Shown here: one piece after another, positions 43,316 through 54,161 of the stretch | Numbering within the stretch: position 1 is the first letter of the stretch | Layout: every line of letters starts with the position of its first letter | Source of the DNA: Euleptes europaea | Lineage: Eukaryota; Chordata; Lepidosauria; Squamata; Sphaerodactylidae | Direction: 5' to 3' | DNA length: 64,000 nt | NCBI RefSeq assembly: GCF_029931775.1 | Contig: NW_026612052.1 | Span: 248,001 to 312,000, forward strand | Position numbers and translations under genes: made by a program | The notes under the pieces: model-generated | What the model saw: only the letters and a program-made list of their open reading frames with translations | What the model was told of the DNA's origin: nothing | The model's database searches: none

Positions 43316-43602
43316 AGGGTTGCCAAGTCATCTTTTCTCATCAGCCGGAGTTCTTTTAGATCGAGTTGGGGGTATTGGTTCTGGGTTTATCCTGGGAGTG
43401 CTGATATTATGTAGGATGCTGTAGCTGCACGGGGATTGCTCTCCCCTTCCTGCTTCCATGTGCCGACTATCGGTCAACGATAGCCGGTTGATTGGCAAGC
43501 AATTGCCCACCATAACTGGGCAGTTGGGTACCTTATCAGTTTGGGAGAGACTGTTTTAATCAAGGGCAGAGCTATTCTCGCCTACTGTGTCCCCATAACT
43601 AG
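43316..43602. other. Short unassigned stretch
   Basis: Near 43316 a tagggttgccaagtcat phrase may be one end of a miniature element; the rest is unassigned. Confidence 0.3.
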
Positions 43603-43651
<49 letters not shown>

Positions 43652-43860
43652 GTGCCATAAAGTCACTGACAACTCATGGCGACTCAATAAACTAGTGGCT
43701 GTGGCTTTCTTTATAGAGGCAATCCATCTCATCGTGTGTCGTCCTCCTTTCCTATTACTTTCATTATTAATTATTGTCTTATAATATGACCAAAGTATGA
43801 TAGTCTTAGTTTAGTGATTTTAGTTTCTAGAGAGAGTTCAAGATTGCTTTGAACTAGAAA
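43603..43860 (-). mobile_element. BovB-like 3' end with (GT)n tail
   Basis: A (GT)n tract of about 46 bases (43603-43649) precedes aagtgccataaagtcactga, tcatggcgactcaataaact, ggctttctttatagaggcaa and tccatctcatcgtgtgtcgt, antisense to the BovB-type end. Its partner next to OR-E is at 19400-19610. Confidence 0.65.
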
Positions 43861-44481
43861 GTAGGTTAGAGTCCAGGTTTCCGGCACTAAACACTCATTT
43901 TCCATAGCTGCAAACAGCTGCAGAAACTGATTAAAAGCAAAGGAGAGCCAAACTGAGCTGAAGAACACTGGCATGGTGGAAAGAGGGCCTCTTGTCTTCC
44001 CCTCCATGCTAATTTCCCAACCCTAATCCACCACAAATAACCCGGTGGAGGGGAGTTATCCCCCCTTTTTCCTGATTCATGGGCATAGAATAATCTCCTG
44101 GGGATAAACACACACAAAATGTACATTAAAGTAATTAATACTCAAAGGAATACATAAATGCAGGAAATAAAACCATGATACAATAGAATGTTCCCTGTTG
44201 ACTGCCATTGTTTATGATAAATATTGAGAGATTTGTGAGCTATTTCGCTATGCACAAAAGCCCAGTGTTAACAATAAAATCAAGCATCAGCTATTTTCTT
44301 TGACTAGATAGTAAGATATTTGCTATCCCAATTACCATTTGGTGAATCCTCTTTATTGGTTATGCATTCTGTGTTTTCACACCAGTAACAAATACTTATC
44401 TAATAACTACAAAATACTGCTTTGGAAGAAAAAAGGAGCTGAAATACTGAGAACATATCCCTACAAATCCCTACAAACAAA
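43861..44481. repeat. 3' flank of OR-G, duplicated from the OR-E flank
   Basis: Collinear with 19640-20440: gaactgattaaaagcaaagg against gaactgtctgtttaaaaata, ggcatggtggaaagagggcc against gacatggtgggaggaaggac, and catagaataatctcctgggg against catagaataatctcttgggg. OR-F and OR-H share only the part from about caatctcctggtgataaaaa onward. Confidence 0.75.
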
Positions 44482-45429
44482 TCACTCAGAAATCCCACAT
44501 TTGTTTACAACTCTCCTTAAAGCTTTTTTAACCTCTTTGTTTCTTAGGCTATAAATAAGGGGATTCAATAGAGGGGTTAAGACGGTGTAGAAGACTGAGA
44601 AGATATTGTCCACTTCTCTCAGAGTTTCTTTTTTGGGTAGGACATACACAAATATAAGTGAGCCATAAAATATGGAAACTACAATGAGGTGGGAAGAACA
44701 GGTGGAAAAGGCCTTTTCCCTCCCATTTGAAGATGGGATTTGTACAATTGCAGCTATGATACAAACATAAGACATCAAGGTCAGAAAACAAGGGGGAAAA
44801 GTATCTATGACAGAGACTGTGAGTCCCACCAGGGTCACCAGAGTCGTGTCACTGCATGATAGGCTAATCACTGGTGCCAGTTCACAAAAGAAATGGTCGA
44901 TTTCATGGGGACCACAGAATTTCAGCTGAGACATCACACTCAATACTAAAGTCATAACTGCTGACCCCCAAAGCCAACATGCAGCTGACAACAGAAAGCA
45001 GAGTCTTCTGCTCATGAGGGTTGCATATTGGAGGGGCTTGCATATTGCCAAATACCGATCATATGACATAGATGCCAGTAGGTAGCATTCTGCAATCCCA
45101 ACTATACCAAAGCAATAAAACTGGAATAGGCAGCCCTCAACAGAAATGGTTCTGTCCCCTGTCAGAAAGCTAGCCAACATCCTGGGCAGAAGAGTTGAAG
45201 TGTAGAAGGTCTCCAAACAGGACAAGTTCCCAAGGAAGAAGTACATGGGGATGTGAAGGTGAGGATCCATGATTACTAACACAATGATGATGATGTTTCC
45301 AGCCATGGTCAAGCAGTAGATTATTAGGAAAACCAAGAAGAGAGGAATCTGAAGTTCAGGGGCATTCCCAAATCCCAGAAGAATAAATGTGGTTATTGTT
45401 GTTTCATTGACTGTCTCAATAAGCTCCAT
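44482..45429 (-). CDS. Olfactory receptor (OR-G), class II, 11A1-like, intact
   Basis: A 315-residue odorant receptor beginning MELIETVNETTITTF. NET at 8; LHIPMY at 59-64; MSYDRY at 121-126; FCGPHEIDHFFCEL in the second extracellular loop; EKAFSTCSSH before TM6; TPLLNPLIYSLRNKEV in TM7; ends CGISE. The start is fixed by a splice acceptor (aattcactttcag) 11 bases upstream on the minus strand; the longer open frame reads into the intron. Its 3' flank matches that of OR-E, while its upstream flank carries three later insertions (Tc1 fold-back, a pyrimidine-rich minisatellite, and a SINE holding a LINE). Confidence 0.95.
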   Translation of the reverse strand: MELIETVNETTITTFILLGFGNAPELQIPLFLVFLIIYCLTMAGNIIIIVLVIMDPHLHIPMYFFLGNLSCLETFYTSTLLPRMLASFLTGDRTISVEGCLFQFYCFGIVGIAECYLLASMSYDRYLAICKPLQYATLMSRRLCFLLSAACWLWGSAVMTLVLSVMSQLKFCGPHEIDHFFCELAPVISLSCSDTTLVTLVGLTVSVIDTFPPCFLTLMSYVCIIAAIVQIPSSNGREKAFSTCSSHLIVVSIFYGSLIFVYVLPKKETLREVDNIFSVFYTVLTPLLNPLIYSLRNKEVKKALRRVVNKCGISE

Positions 45430-45657
45430 AGTTTCAGTCACTGAAAGTGAATTAAAAAACAACAACATAAGGTCTCCAAGTGAAAGACCCAAAGCCTAAA
45501 CATTATTATACACTTAAATATAATTTGGCACCCATCTTCCCACAATAAATGCAGAGATTTATAAAATATTATCATGTGTTTTATCTGGACATGGGAAAAC
45601 GACCTCAAATGCCTTTTTTCTGTTATGAAGCTAATTGTGCAGCAATTATCCCATGTA

Positions 45658-46913
45658 CAGTGAGGGAAAAAAGTATTTGATCCCCTGCTAAATTTGTCCA
45701 TTTGCCCTCTGATGAAGACATGACCAGTCCTTAATTTTAATGGTAGATTTGTTGTAACTGTGAGAGACAAAATAACAACAGGAAAACCCCAGAAACCCAG
45801 AAGACAAAAGTCAGAGATTGATATGCATTATAATGAGTGAAATAAGTATTTCATCCCCTAACAACCAGCCAGATCCTAAACCTAACCCTAACCCTAACTC
45901 TAACCCTCAACCTCCTTGTAGTTGTGAGAGACAGAATAACCCCCAGACACTCAGAAGACAAAAGTCAGAGATTGATGTGTATTATAATGAGTGAAATAAG
46001 TATTTGATCCCCTATCAACCAGCCAGATCCTAACCCTAACCCTAACCCTCAACCTCCCTCAGTCTGGGGCTCCATGCAAGATCTCGTCTCGTGGAGTTGC
46101 AATGATCATGAGAACGGTGATGAAGCAGCCCAGAACTACACGGGGGGAACTTGTCAATGATCTCAGGGCAGCTGGGACCATAGTCACCATGAAAACAGTT
46201 GGTAACACACTACGCCGTGAAGGACTAAGATCTTGCAGATCCTGCAAGGTCCCCTTGCTCAAGACAGCACATGTACAGGCCCGTCTGCAGTTTGCCAATG
46301 CACATCTGAATCACCCAGTTCTCCTCTGTCTTGAGCAAGGGGACCTTGCGGGCTCTGCAAGATCTCAGTCCTTCACGGCGTAGTGTGTTACCAACTGTTT
46401 TCATGGTGACTATGGTCCCAGCTGCCCTGAGATCATTGACAAGTTCCCCCCGTGTAGTTCTGGGCTGCTTCATCACCGTTCTCAGGATCATTGCAACTCC
46501 ATGAGATGAGATCTTGCATGGAGCCCCAGACCGAGGGAGGTTGAGGGTTAGGGTTAGGATCTGGCTGGTTGATGGGGGATCAAATACTTATTTCACTCAT
46601 TATAATGCACATCAATCTCTGACATCTGTCTTCTGGGTTTCTGGGGGTTATTCTGTCTCTCACAGCTACAAGGAGGTTGAGGGTTAGGATTAGGATCTGG
46701 CTGGTTGATAGGGGATGAAATACTTATTTCCCTCATTATAATGCACATCAATCTCTGACTTTTGTCTTCTGGGTTTCTGGGGGTTTTCCTGTTGATATTC
46801 TGTCTCTCACAGCTACAACAAACCTACCATTAAAATTATGGACTGGTCATTTCTTCGTCAGAGGGCAAACGGGCAAATTTAGCAGGGGATCAAATACTTT
46901 TTTTCCTTCACTG
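45658..46913. mobile_element. Tc1-type fold-back element (1.26 kb palindrome)
   Basis: It begins cagtgagggaaaaaagtatt and ends with the inverse (aatactttttttccttcactg), between TA dinucleotides (45656-45657, 46914-46915), the Tc1/mariner target. Two inverted arms (about 45658-46267 and 46325-46913) surround a 57-base spacer. Each arm includes the N-terminal part of a Tc1 transposase ([19 protein letters not shown], then [13 protein letters not shown]), once on each strand, so it is an inverted duplication of a partial element. The left arm also contains telomere-like aaccctaaccctaac (45880-45900). The homologous sites of E, F and H lack the insertion. Non-coding overall. Confidence 0.88.
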
Positions 46914-47429
46914 TAATAGGCAATCTCATTGTTACTTGATGAATACATTAAATGAGGATATTGCAATCCATTCTTAGGGCAGGCCATAAGATGGCTAGCA
47001 GGCACCATTACTTAATTAATTAATTTTACTCCATTGGGTTTACATAATTTTTTCTCCTACATTTTATTCTAATAATAGCCCTGTGAGGTTGGTTAGGCTG
47101 ACAGTGTGTGACTGATTTTGTCTAAGCAAATTCCCAGTCTATAAAGGTTTTCTAGAGGAGTGGGATCTAAGCCTAGGAAACCCTCTGATCTGCAGTCTTC
47201 TATTCATTTTGCAGAAAACAGCTGTTCCCTATGTTCTGGCTCCAGCAGTGCATGACACTCATTTCAATTGGTCATGAAAATAATCTGAACAGAAAATAAC
47301 AAAATACTTATTCAAATATGAAGACACAAGCTAAATGTTTTATAAGAGTATAAGCACTGGGTTGGAAGCAGACAACATTGGCAATTGCCACCAATTCTAT
47401 CTTCCCTTTCCACACAACCCTCGTGTCGT

Positions 47430-47490
47430 TCCTTCGGGTTCCATATCCTCCATATCCTCCCTATCCTTTTTATCCTCTATATCCTTTTTA
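47430..47490. repeat. Pyrimidine-rich minisatellite
   Basis: Imperfect repeats of tatcctcc / tatccttttta (catatcctccatatcctccc, tttttatcctctatatcctt) inside the OR-G upstream flank; absent from the other three flanks at the same site. Confidence 0.75.
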
Positions 47491-48204
47491 TGGAGATTGG
47501 TGGCCTGCAGTGGGAGGAGGCAGGCAGGAAAGGTCTATCCTGCTGCTGGAAAATGTTGTCTGAATCCAACCAAACATTGCTTCATGAGTAAGATGCATGG
47601 AACTTTTCATAAAACCTCAGCCAATTGTCTTCCTTATTGCAGGTTTCATGACACAAAAATGCAGGTCCCATTATCTCAAATGGTACCTTTTTTGATGATT
47701 GAAGGGGAACTTTTCTCCCTTTTCCACCAGCAAAAAAAAAGGGGAAAAAAGTGGTTGGAATGAACCCCATGTGCAAAATAGCAGGGCCCTGTGCAGGGTG
47801 AATAAATACTATAGGGTTTTCTAAGTTAGTTTAAAAGCTGGCGATGGAGTGAAAGCGCACTAGCATGTAATCTCTCCTCAAAGACAGCAAACAGTATTGT
47901 CCATCTCAAAATAAACCTTTTTTTTTTTTTGTATTTTGCATGAGTTGGTGCTGGATAAGAGTTCACTCTAAAAAACAAAACAAAAACCCTAATGCAGCCA
48001 TTATAATAGACACACACACACCCATCCTGGAATGAAGTCTCCGGTTTCATAACAGTGTTCAATTAGGATGATTAAATAAAATCTACTTTTGTGTGGATTT
48101 GCCCTTGAATTGGAAAGTGGGCCAAATTCACATAGACCTCGGGTACAATGTAGGGTACAAGTGATTAACATGGTAGTGATCACTTCTTATGGCTCAACAA
48201 AGAG

Positions 48205-50045
48205 AAGAAGAAGAGTTGGTTTTTAATATGTCGACTTTCTCTACCACTTAAGGCAGAATCAAACCGGCTTACAATCACCTTTCTTTCCCCTCCCCACAAC
48301 AGACATCCTGTGAGGTTGGTGGGGCTGAGAGAGCTCTAAGGGCAGTGACTAGCGCAAGGTCACCCAGCTGACTTCATGTTGAGGAGTGGGGAAACAAATC
48401 CAGTTCACTAGATTAGCCTTCGCAGCTCCAGAGTGGGGAATCAAACCCGGTTCTCCAGATCAGAATCCACCGCTCCAAACCACCGCTCTTAACCACTATA
48501 CAAATTCAAATTCAAAAACCTTTATTGGCATAACAAATCGTACAAGGTATTCCAGAATTTGGCAAATGATAAAACATCAATATCGCAATCTGTAGCAATA
48601 GATATGAATAAAATGAGGTATGCCGGAGTACAGTGAATATAAGGTATATATAGAAAACTAGTGTCTACAAGTAACCGGAATAGCAGCTATTATATTTTTT
48701 GTTTGATTTTTATCATTAGAGCTTGCTTCAAAAACATGGCTACTATTTCTGTAGTTTCTGGATCATACCCGTTCAGTAAAAGTCTGAACAAAGAGTGGGG
48801 GGGGGAGAGTTCCTATCCAAAATTGATGGCATTAAAAATTTAGTACGTAGGTCCGCTAGCATTTCACATTCCAATAAAATATGATAAATGGAGTCTATCT
48901 GGTTCAAGCCACAGCCACAAATTCTCTTTTCCAAAGGGGTACCATTAAATCTCCCGAATAAAACTGCCGATGGAAAGGCGTTTAGTCTAGCTAGCATAAA
49001 GGCTCTGCGGAGGGAAGGATCACTTAGAAAGTAGAAGTAATCCTGGAGGAGTCCAAAATTGGCAGAAAGACCCAATTTGGATGAAGAACAAGATAAAGGA
49101 GTTGCAGGCAGGATTGTTTGTCTTTCATGGCCAAGTAGTCTTTGCTTAATAACTCGGAAAATGGTTTGGCTGTCCAGCATCAATAAGTTGTCTATATCTA
49201 ATCCCAAGGTTTTCAGTTTTGCGGGATAAGCGTGAACCACTCTGTATCTGCAGCTTCTTTTAATAAAAAGGGAGTAAGACGATTTTCATTTGGAGAAAAA
49301 TGAATCTTAATCCAGTATTTAAAAGTTGAGAGCCAAGCTTTGGTCTCTAAAGTCATCATTCCAGTTTCACTAAGGATAGATTGGAATGGGACGCAACTAG
49401 GAAGTCCTAGTATTTGGCGGAGGAAGGAAGTCTGTACAGCTTCCAAATTTTTATTCAATGCTTCTATCCAGACAGGTATTCCATACAGTAGTTGAGCCAA
49501 AATCTTAACTGTAAAAACATGAATAGCTGCAGGTACATATTGGTTCCCTTTTAAGTAAAAAAAACGTTTAATCTGTGATGCTGAATATTTAGCTAAGTTG
49601 ATGACATTATTTCTGTGATTTGTCCAAGTTAAATTGTAGTTAAAAGTGAGACCCAAATATTTAAAAGTCTTGACCTGCTCTATTGGTACATTGTCAATGG
49701 ACCATTTTGAAAGATGCCAGCTTTTGGTGAAAACTAGAATTTTGGTTTTGGCATAATTAATTTGCAATTTGTTATGTTTACAATAATCAGCGAACAGTTG
49801 TAGGTGTCTTAATAAGCCAACCCTTGTAAAAGATAAAATAGCGGCGTCATCGGCGTAAAGTAACAGTGGAATTTTCAGGTTTCCAATCTTAGGGGAATGA
49901 CCATCAATTGAGTTAAAAATCTTTGGAAGATCAGGTAAAAATAGATTTAAAAGATGCAGGGCTAAAACGCAGCCTTGTTTCACTCCTTTTGAGGTAGGAA
50001 TTTTGGGTGTTAAGTGGCCTCTTAACCACTATACCACACTGGCTC
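48205..50045 (-). repeat. Sauria-type SINE interrupted by a LINE
   Basis: An antisense SINE from agaagaagaagagttggttt to ccgctcttaaccactatac (48205-48501), resuming at 50019 and ending accacactggctca at about 50047. The two-block form is present (ccagttcactagattagcct and ggttctccagatcagaatcc). Confidence 0.88.
48502..50018 (-). mobile_element. 5'-truncated non-LTR retrotransposon (CR1/jockey-like)
   Basis: Flanked by a 16-bp target duplication ctcttaaccactatac (48486-48501 and 50019-50034). On the minus strand it encodes the second half of a reverse transcriptase (KQGCVLALHLLNLF, LLLYADDAAILSF with the catalytic YADD, KTFKYLGLTFN) and, after a change of frame near 49213-49240, a C-terminal part with CGCGLNQIDSIYHILLEC, a cysteine/histidine knuckle. 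The 3' end is atgccaataaaggtttttga followed by atttgaatttg. The 5' half is missing, as usual for LINE insertions. The clade is uncertain. Confidence 0.88.
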
Positions 50046-50960
50046 AGAGGAAACTGCAGAGGCTTTCTCTCAGAGGAAGCCCCCTGCCACCAACTGGAAG
50101 ACTCTTAATTTGGCATAATATTTTTCACAGTCCATGGGCATTATTGGATCCAGCTATATATATTTTCCCAGAGGTACTTTCTAAGTAATCACACAATTTT
50201 TAAATAGAAAAATATAAGGTATTAAATAAGATGTATGCTGTGTCATCAGAATAATCATGTAATAAAAACGTTTACCATTAGCCATCAGCTGGCAGAAATG
50301 AAGAATGGTTGAGAGGTAGATCCATATAACTGCTGCAAACTTGTCTTGCTGTTGTGTGAAATGACTAACGTATTCTTATGGAGACAGTCAAATCTTGCTA
50401 CTTCACAAGGCCCTGTGCATTACAAAAGAGACATTTTATATAAGAGAGCAAACAGAATGTCTACAGAGAGCAACCATTTGATTCTTTAAAGAAAAACAAT
50501 TCAGTACAATTAGCAAATTCCCTTTCTAAAACATGTGATGCAATACTCATTAAGGCTTCAAAATAATCCTGTCTTTTATTTGGAACCTTTATTTAGAAAA
50601 CGTACGTGCCACCTCTCCAGAGACCTTCTTGAGTGAACTCTAGCAAGCGAAGTGTCTTGATGTTAGGCAGATACATAACTTTCCCAAGGATAATTAGCCA
50701 TAATTGTTCCTTTTTTCATGCAAATTATTTCATGATAATAATACAAAAATAAATTTATTAACAAAATGAAGGAAATATAACAGTATAGTAATGATGAAGT
50801 GAGCTCTAACTCTGGAGAGCTTACACCCCAAAAATCTTGTTGGTCTCTAAGGTGCTAATGGACTTGCATCTAGGTCTTCTACTGAAGACCACACAGCTAC
50901 CCTTCTGCAAGTATATTAATGAGTGGGAAGTTCATTTTTAAAAAAAATATTTAAATAAGA
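50046..50960. repeat. Upstream flank of OR-G, distal part
   Basis: Collinear with 41110-42010 and 22840-23740 (ctttctctcagaggaagccc, ccatcagctggcagaaatga, gagagcttacaccccaaaaa). The similarity stops at about 50962 where the LTR fossil begins. Confidence 0.75.
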
Positions 50961-50964
50961 AATA

Positions 50965-53040
50965 ACACCCGGGGGAGACCAAAGTGAGAAAAGAACCTCA
51001 TCAAGGCCTTACATACCCCAGGGGCTTGCATAGTTCTCATGGGAATCACATCCGGATACCGGGTGGTATAGTCTATTATGACCAATATGTAGCGGAAACC
51101 TCGAGGAGTTCGGGGGAGAGGCCCAATAAAATCTATAGCAATCTGTTTGAACGGGTTCCCACAGTGGGCAAGGGACTTCGAGGGGCTTTACAAGGACCCC
51201 GCTGGGATAGGCGTTGGCAAACCTCACATGACCGGCAATACCGCTTCACTTCCTTGGACAGCGAGGGCCAAAAGAATCTGGTTGTCAATCAGCTAAGGTT
51301 GCCTTTACTCCTTGATGACCGGCCAACAAGTGGTCATGAGCTGTTTGTAATGGCTGAGCCCTATATTCCTTTGGGACTAAGAGTTGGTTAATTATTTTTC
51401 CCTTGAAGGGGACCAATCTGTACCAGGTACCACCCCTCTTCTCTACCCTGGGTAGTCTCTCCGCTCGCCTGTTATCCACTACCATTCCCGCACTTACTGT
51501 CACCAGTTGTCGCAAAACCCTGAATGACTCGTCTGCTTCTTGGGCTCCTTGGAACGGGGGGTTCCCACTCCAGTCCCATCCAGCCTCCATCGGTGCCACT
51601 CGTAGCTGGTCACTGGGGCCTTCACCCGCCTTTTCGTCTTCTGCCTCAGCTAGCCACACTTGACTTCTAGCTGCCATTTCATGTGCTTCCCTCAATAATG
51701 AGGGTGCATCCCTGCCTAAGAGAATGGTATAGGGGAGGTCGGGCACCCTCGCCATCTCTAACAGTAGCAGTTTTCCTTTCCAGCGCAGCTGGACGGCTAC
51801 TACATCATATTCACAGACGTGCCTGTGAAAGCACGACAGTCGCACCTGCTTAAGCACTGGTAAACGTGCTGGCAATAAGTGGCTCCTAATCATTGACCCT
51901 GAACTCCCACTATCTAAGAAGGCCACTAGTTCTCTGCCCTTTAGCTGTACCAATGCCCGCAGGGGGGGTTGGGTTTTGTTGACCCTGCTCATCGAGGGGC
52001 CACGCCTCCTCCACCCCCCAGTCACATTCCATGGTGGGGCAATCCTTCCGCAAATGTCCCCACTTTCCACAGGTGAAGCAAGGACTGATGCTTCCTCTCT
52101 CTTGCCTCTCCAGGCTGTCTTTGGACGTCATGAGCTGACCTCGAACCCACCCTCCTGGGCGCCTCCCAGTGTCCCTTGCGGTCAGGAGCTAGCCGGTGGT
52201 CCTGGAAACCTCGGTCCTCTCACGGGGTCAGGCGCGCTGCTCGGCCGAGAGCGGATCGCCGGTCCCTCCATGTTAGTGTCGCAGGCTTCTGTGGCGATCA
52301 CATTCTCAAGCAGAGTAGTGGCTGTATGCAAATCTTCTGGCTTGTTATAGAAAAGCCAGTCTCGGGCTTTTGGAGGCACAGAGGCTAGCAGCTGTTCCAG
52401 CACCACTAAATCAGCTATTCTTTTGGCTTCCAAATTGCCAGGGGCCAACCACCTGTGAGCCAGATCCTGCAGTTGTACTACAAATGCTCGGGGTTGATCT
52501 CCCCGCCACCACATCTTGGCCCTGAACTTCTGCCGGTATGTTTTCCCCAAAATTTGATACCGTTCCAAAATGGCCTGTTTTAACTTCCCATAATCATAGG
52601 TAACAGCCTTGGGGAGGGATTTCAGGGTTTCGAGTGCAGGACCGGTAAGGTAGGGGCCCAACACATAGGCCCACTTGTCCAGCGGCCATTCCATGATCTC
52701 CACAATGCATTCAAAGGCTTCCAAGAACCCCCCGACGTCATCGTTGGGGCCCAAGTTTGTCAAGGCGGCTGCCGGCAACCGGGTGCTGCCAGAGCTTCCC
52801 AGTCCGGCTCCGGCCCCTCCAGAGCCCCTGCTGGCCCGTGTATCCGCCAAGTAGCGTACCTCCCGGGCTGTGATGTTCCACTGCCAGATGCCTCTTGTAA
52901 GGATGTGCAGGAGCCCTCAGTTATCAGTCCAAACAGCTTTATTCACATAGACATTCACACACGACTGGGGAGGCAGACATATCATCTAAATTACCAAGGA
53001 GGAATCCCACCCTCCATACTCTAAGGAGCTAAATACTGCA
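50965..53040 (-). mobile_element. Gypsy-like (Metaviridae) LTR retroelement fossil
   Basis: Minus-strand parts recognisable in order: a gag capsid-like region, a CCHC zinc knuckle (CFTCGKWGHLRKDC), an aspartic-protease-like segment, and integrase-type segments. The element is broken, with several breaks, and is partial. LTRs could not be delimited; about 52861-53040 may include part of one end. Several frames remain fairly long, suggesting it is not among the oldest elements here. It lies between the duplicated OR-G flank and the intron-3 sequence of V2R-2. Confidence 0.75.
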
Positions 53041-53154
53041 TCAGGACTTTGCTACCTCCCCCCCCCCTAAACAAAAAGAACACTGGACACTGATTTATAA
53101 GGTTAAAATGGTAGAGGTGTAGAAGGGAATTTCTCCCATGCTAACCTAAAGCTG

Positions 53155-53370
53155 CCCTGACCTGGATGGCCCAGGCTAGCCTAATCTCATCAGATTTCAG
53201 AAGCTAAGCAAGGTCAGTCCTGGTTAGTACTAGGATGGGAGACCACCAAGGAATACCAGGGTTGCAATGCAGAGGAAAGCAATGGTAAACCACCTCAATT
53301 AGTATCTTGCCTTGAAACCCCTACTGGGTCGCCATAAGTTGGCTGTGACTTGACAGCACTTTACACACAC
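53155..53370 (+). repeat. 5S-derived SINE with 12-bp target duplication
   Basis: From ccctgacctggatggcccag through aatctcatcagatttcagaa and ggttagtactaggatgggag to the tail ggtcgccataagttggctgt and ctttacacacac. Flanked by aacctaaagctg at 53143-53154 and 53371-53382. It sits in V2R-2 intron-3 sequence. Confidence 0.9.
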
Positions 53371-53382
53371 AACCTAAAGCTG

Positions 53383-54161
53383 GGTCTTTGGGTCAAACCT
53401 ACAGAAATTCTACATGCTGCCTGTGTATTTGCCCCAAGAGCATATATAGCACTTATGTACCATTCAAAAAATACTTGTGAGTATTGGGTACAGAATTCCC
53501 TCTGCTGCTCAATACTGAATCATGTTTAATGAAATCATGTTTAATAAAATATACTGATCCAAGAAATCTTGTCCAACTATTTAATGCCAAACAATTCCCG
53601 CCAGTCAGCACAACCTGATTTGGCATTTAATACCACCATATGATCTTAGCATATGAATGAAAGTATATACTGCAGAGGAGATGTCTTTTTTTTTTTGAGG
53701 CATGGGATTGAAATGTGGGTTGGATCCAGCCAGCTTTTCTGCTGGTGAAAAAGGTTGCAGGGGGTCCCATCTGACTATCAAGAAGGCTATGCTGGGAATG
53801 AGGGGAGTTAGATGGAGAAAATCCATATGAAGATTAGAATTGGTTGACATTGTGTATAAGAGCAAGCTGGCTTCTGTTCTATGGTTATGATATCCAAAGC
53901 GTTCTACAGTACAGGGAAATGGATCGCAGTAAAACTGTCGTCCATTTGAGGAAGTCACTCTCTTTATACATTAGTTCATCATATGTGAAATAAGGACAGT
54001 GGGGATCAACTTGATACATTTCTTGTGGAGACAACAGGAGTGAATCAAGACACTAATAATCTCTATTCAATTTTCATACGGTACAAATGTATGTTGGGGA
54101 ATGATAGATCGTAACCATTGGCAGTCTTTTCATAATGGAGTTGTGCCCTACTGTTGATTGC
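53383..54161. other. Intron-3 remnant of V2R-2 with an extra insertion
   Basis: 53045-53140 and about 53390-53440 match V2R-1 intron 3 just after exon 3 (30520-30660). About 53440-54140 has no counterpart in V2R-1 and contains a gggttggatccagccagctt phrase, one end of a common short repeat. No gene. Confidence 0.5.

Noticed and set aside
46102-46491. A transposase gene in the Tc1-type element
   Set aside because: Only the N-terminal helix-turn-helix part is present in each arm, so no functional enzyme is encoded.
51403-52388. Plus-strand frames across the LTR fossil
   Set aside because: Antisense shadows of the minus-strand element.
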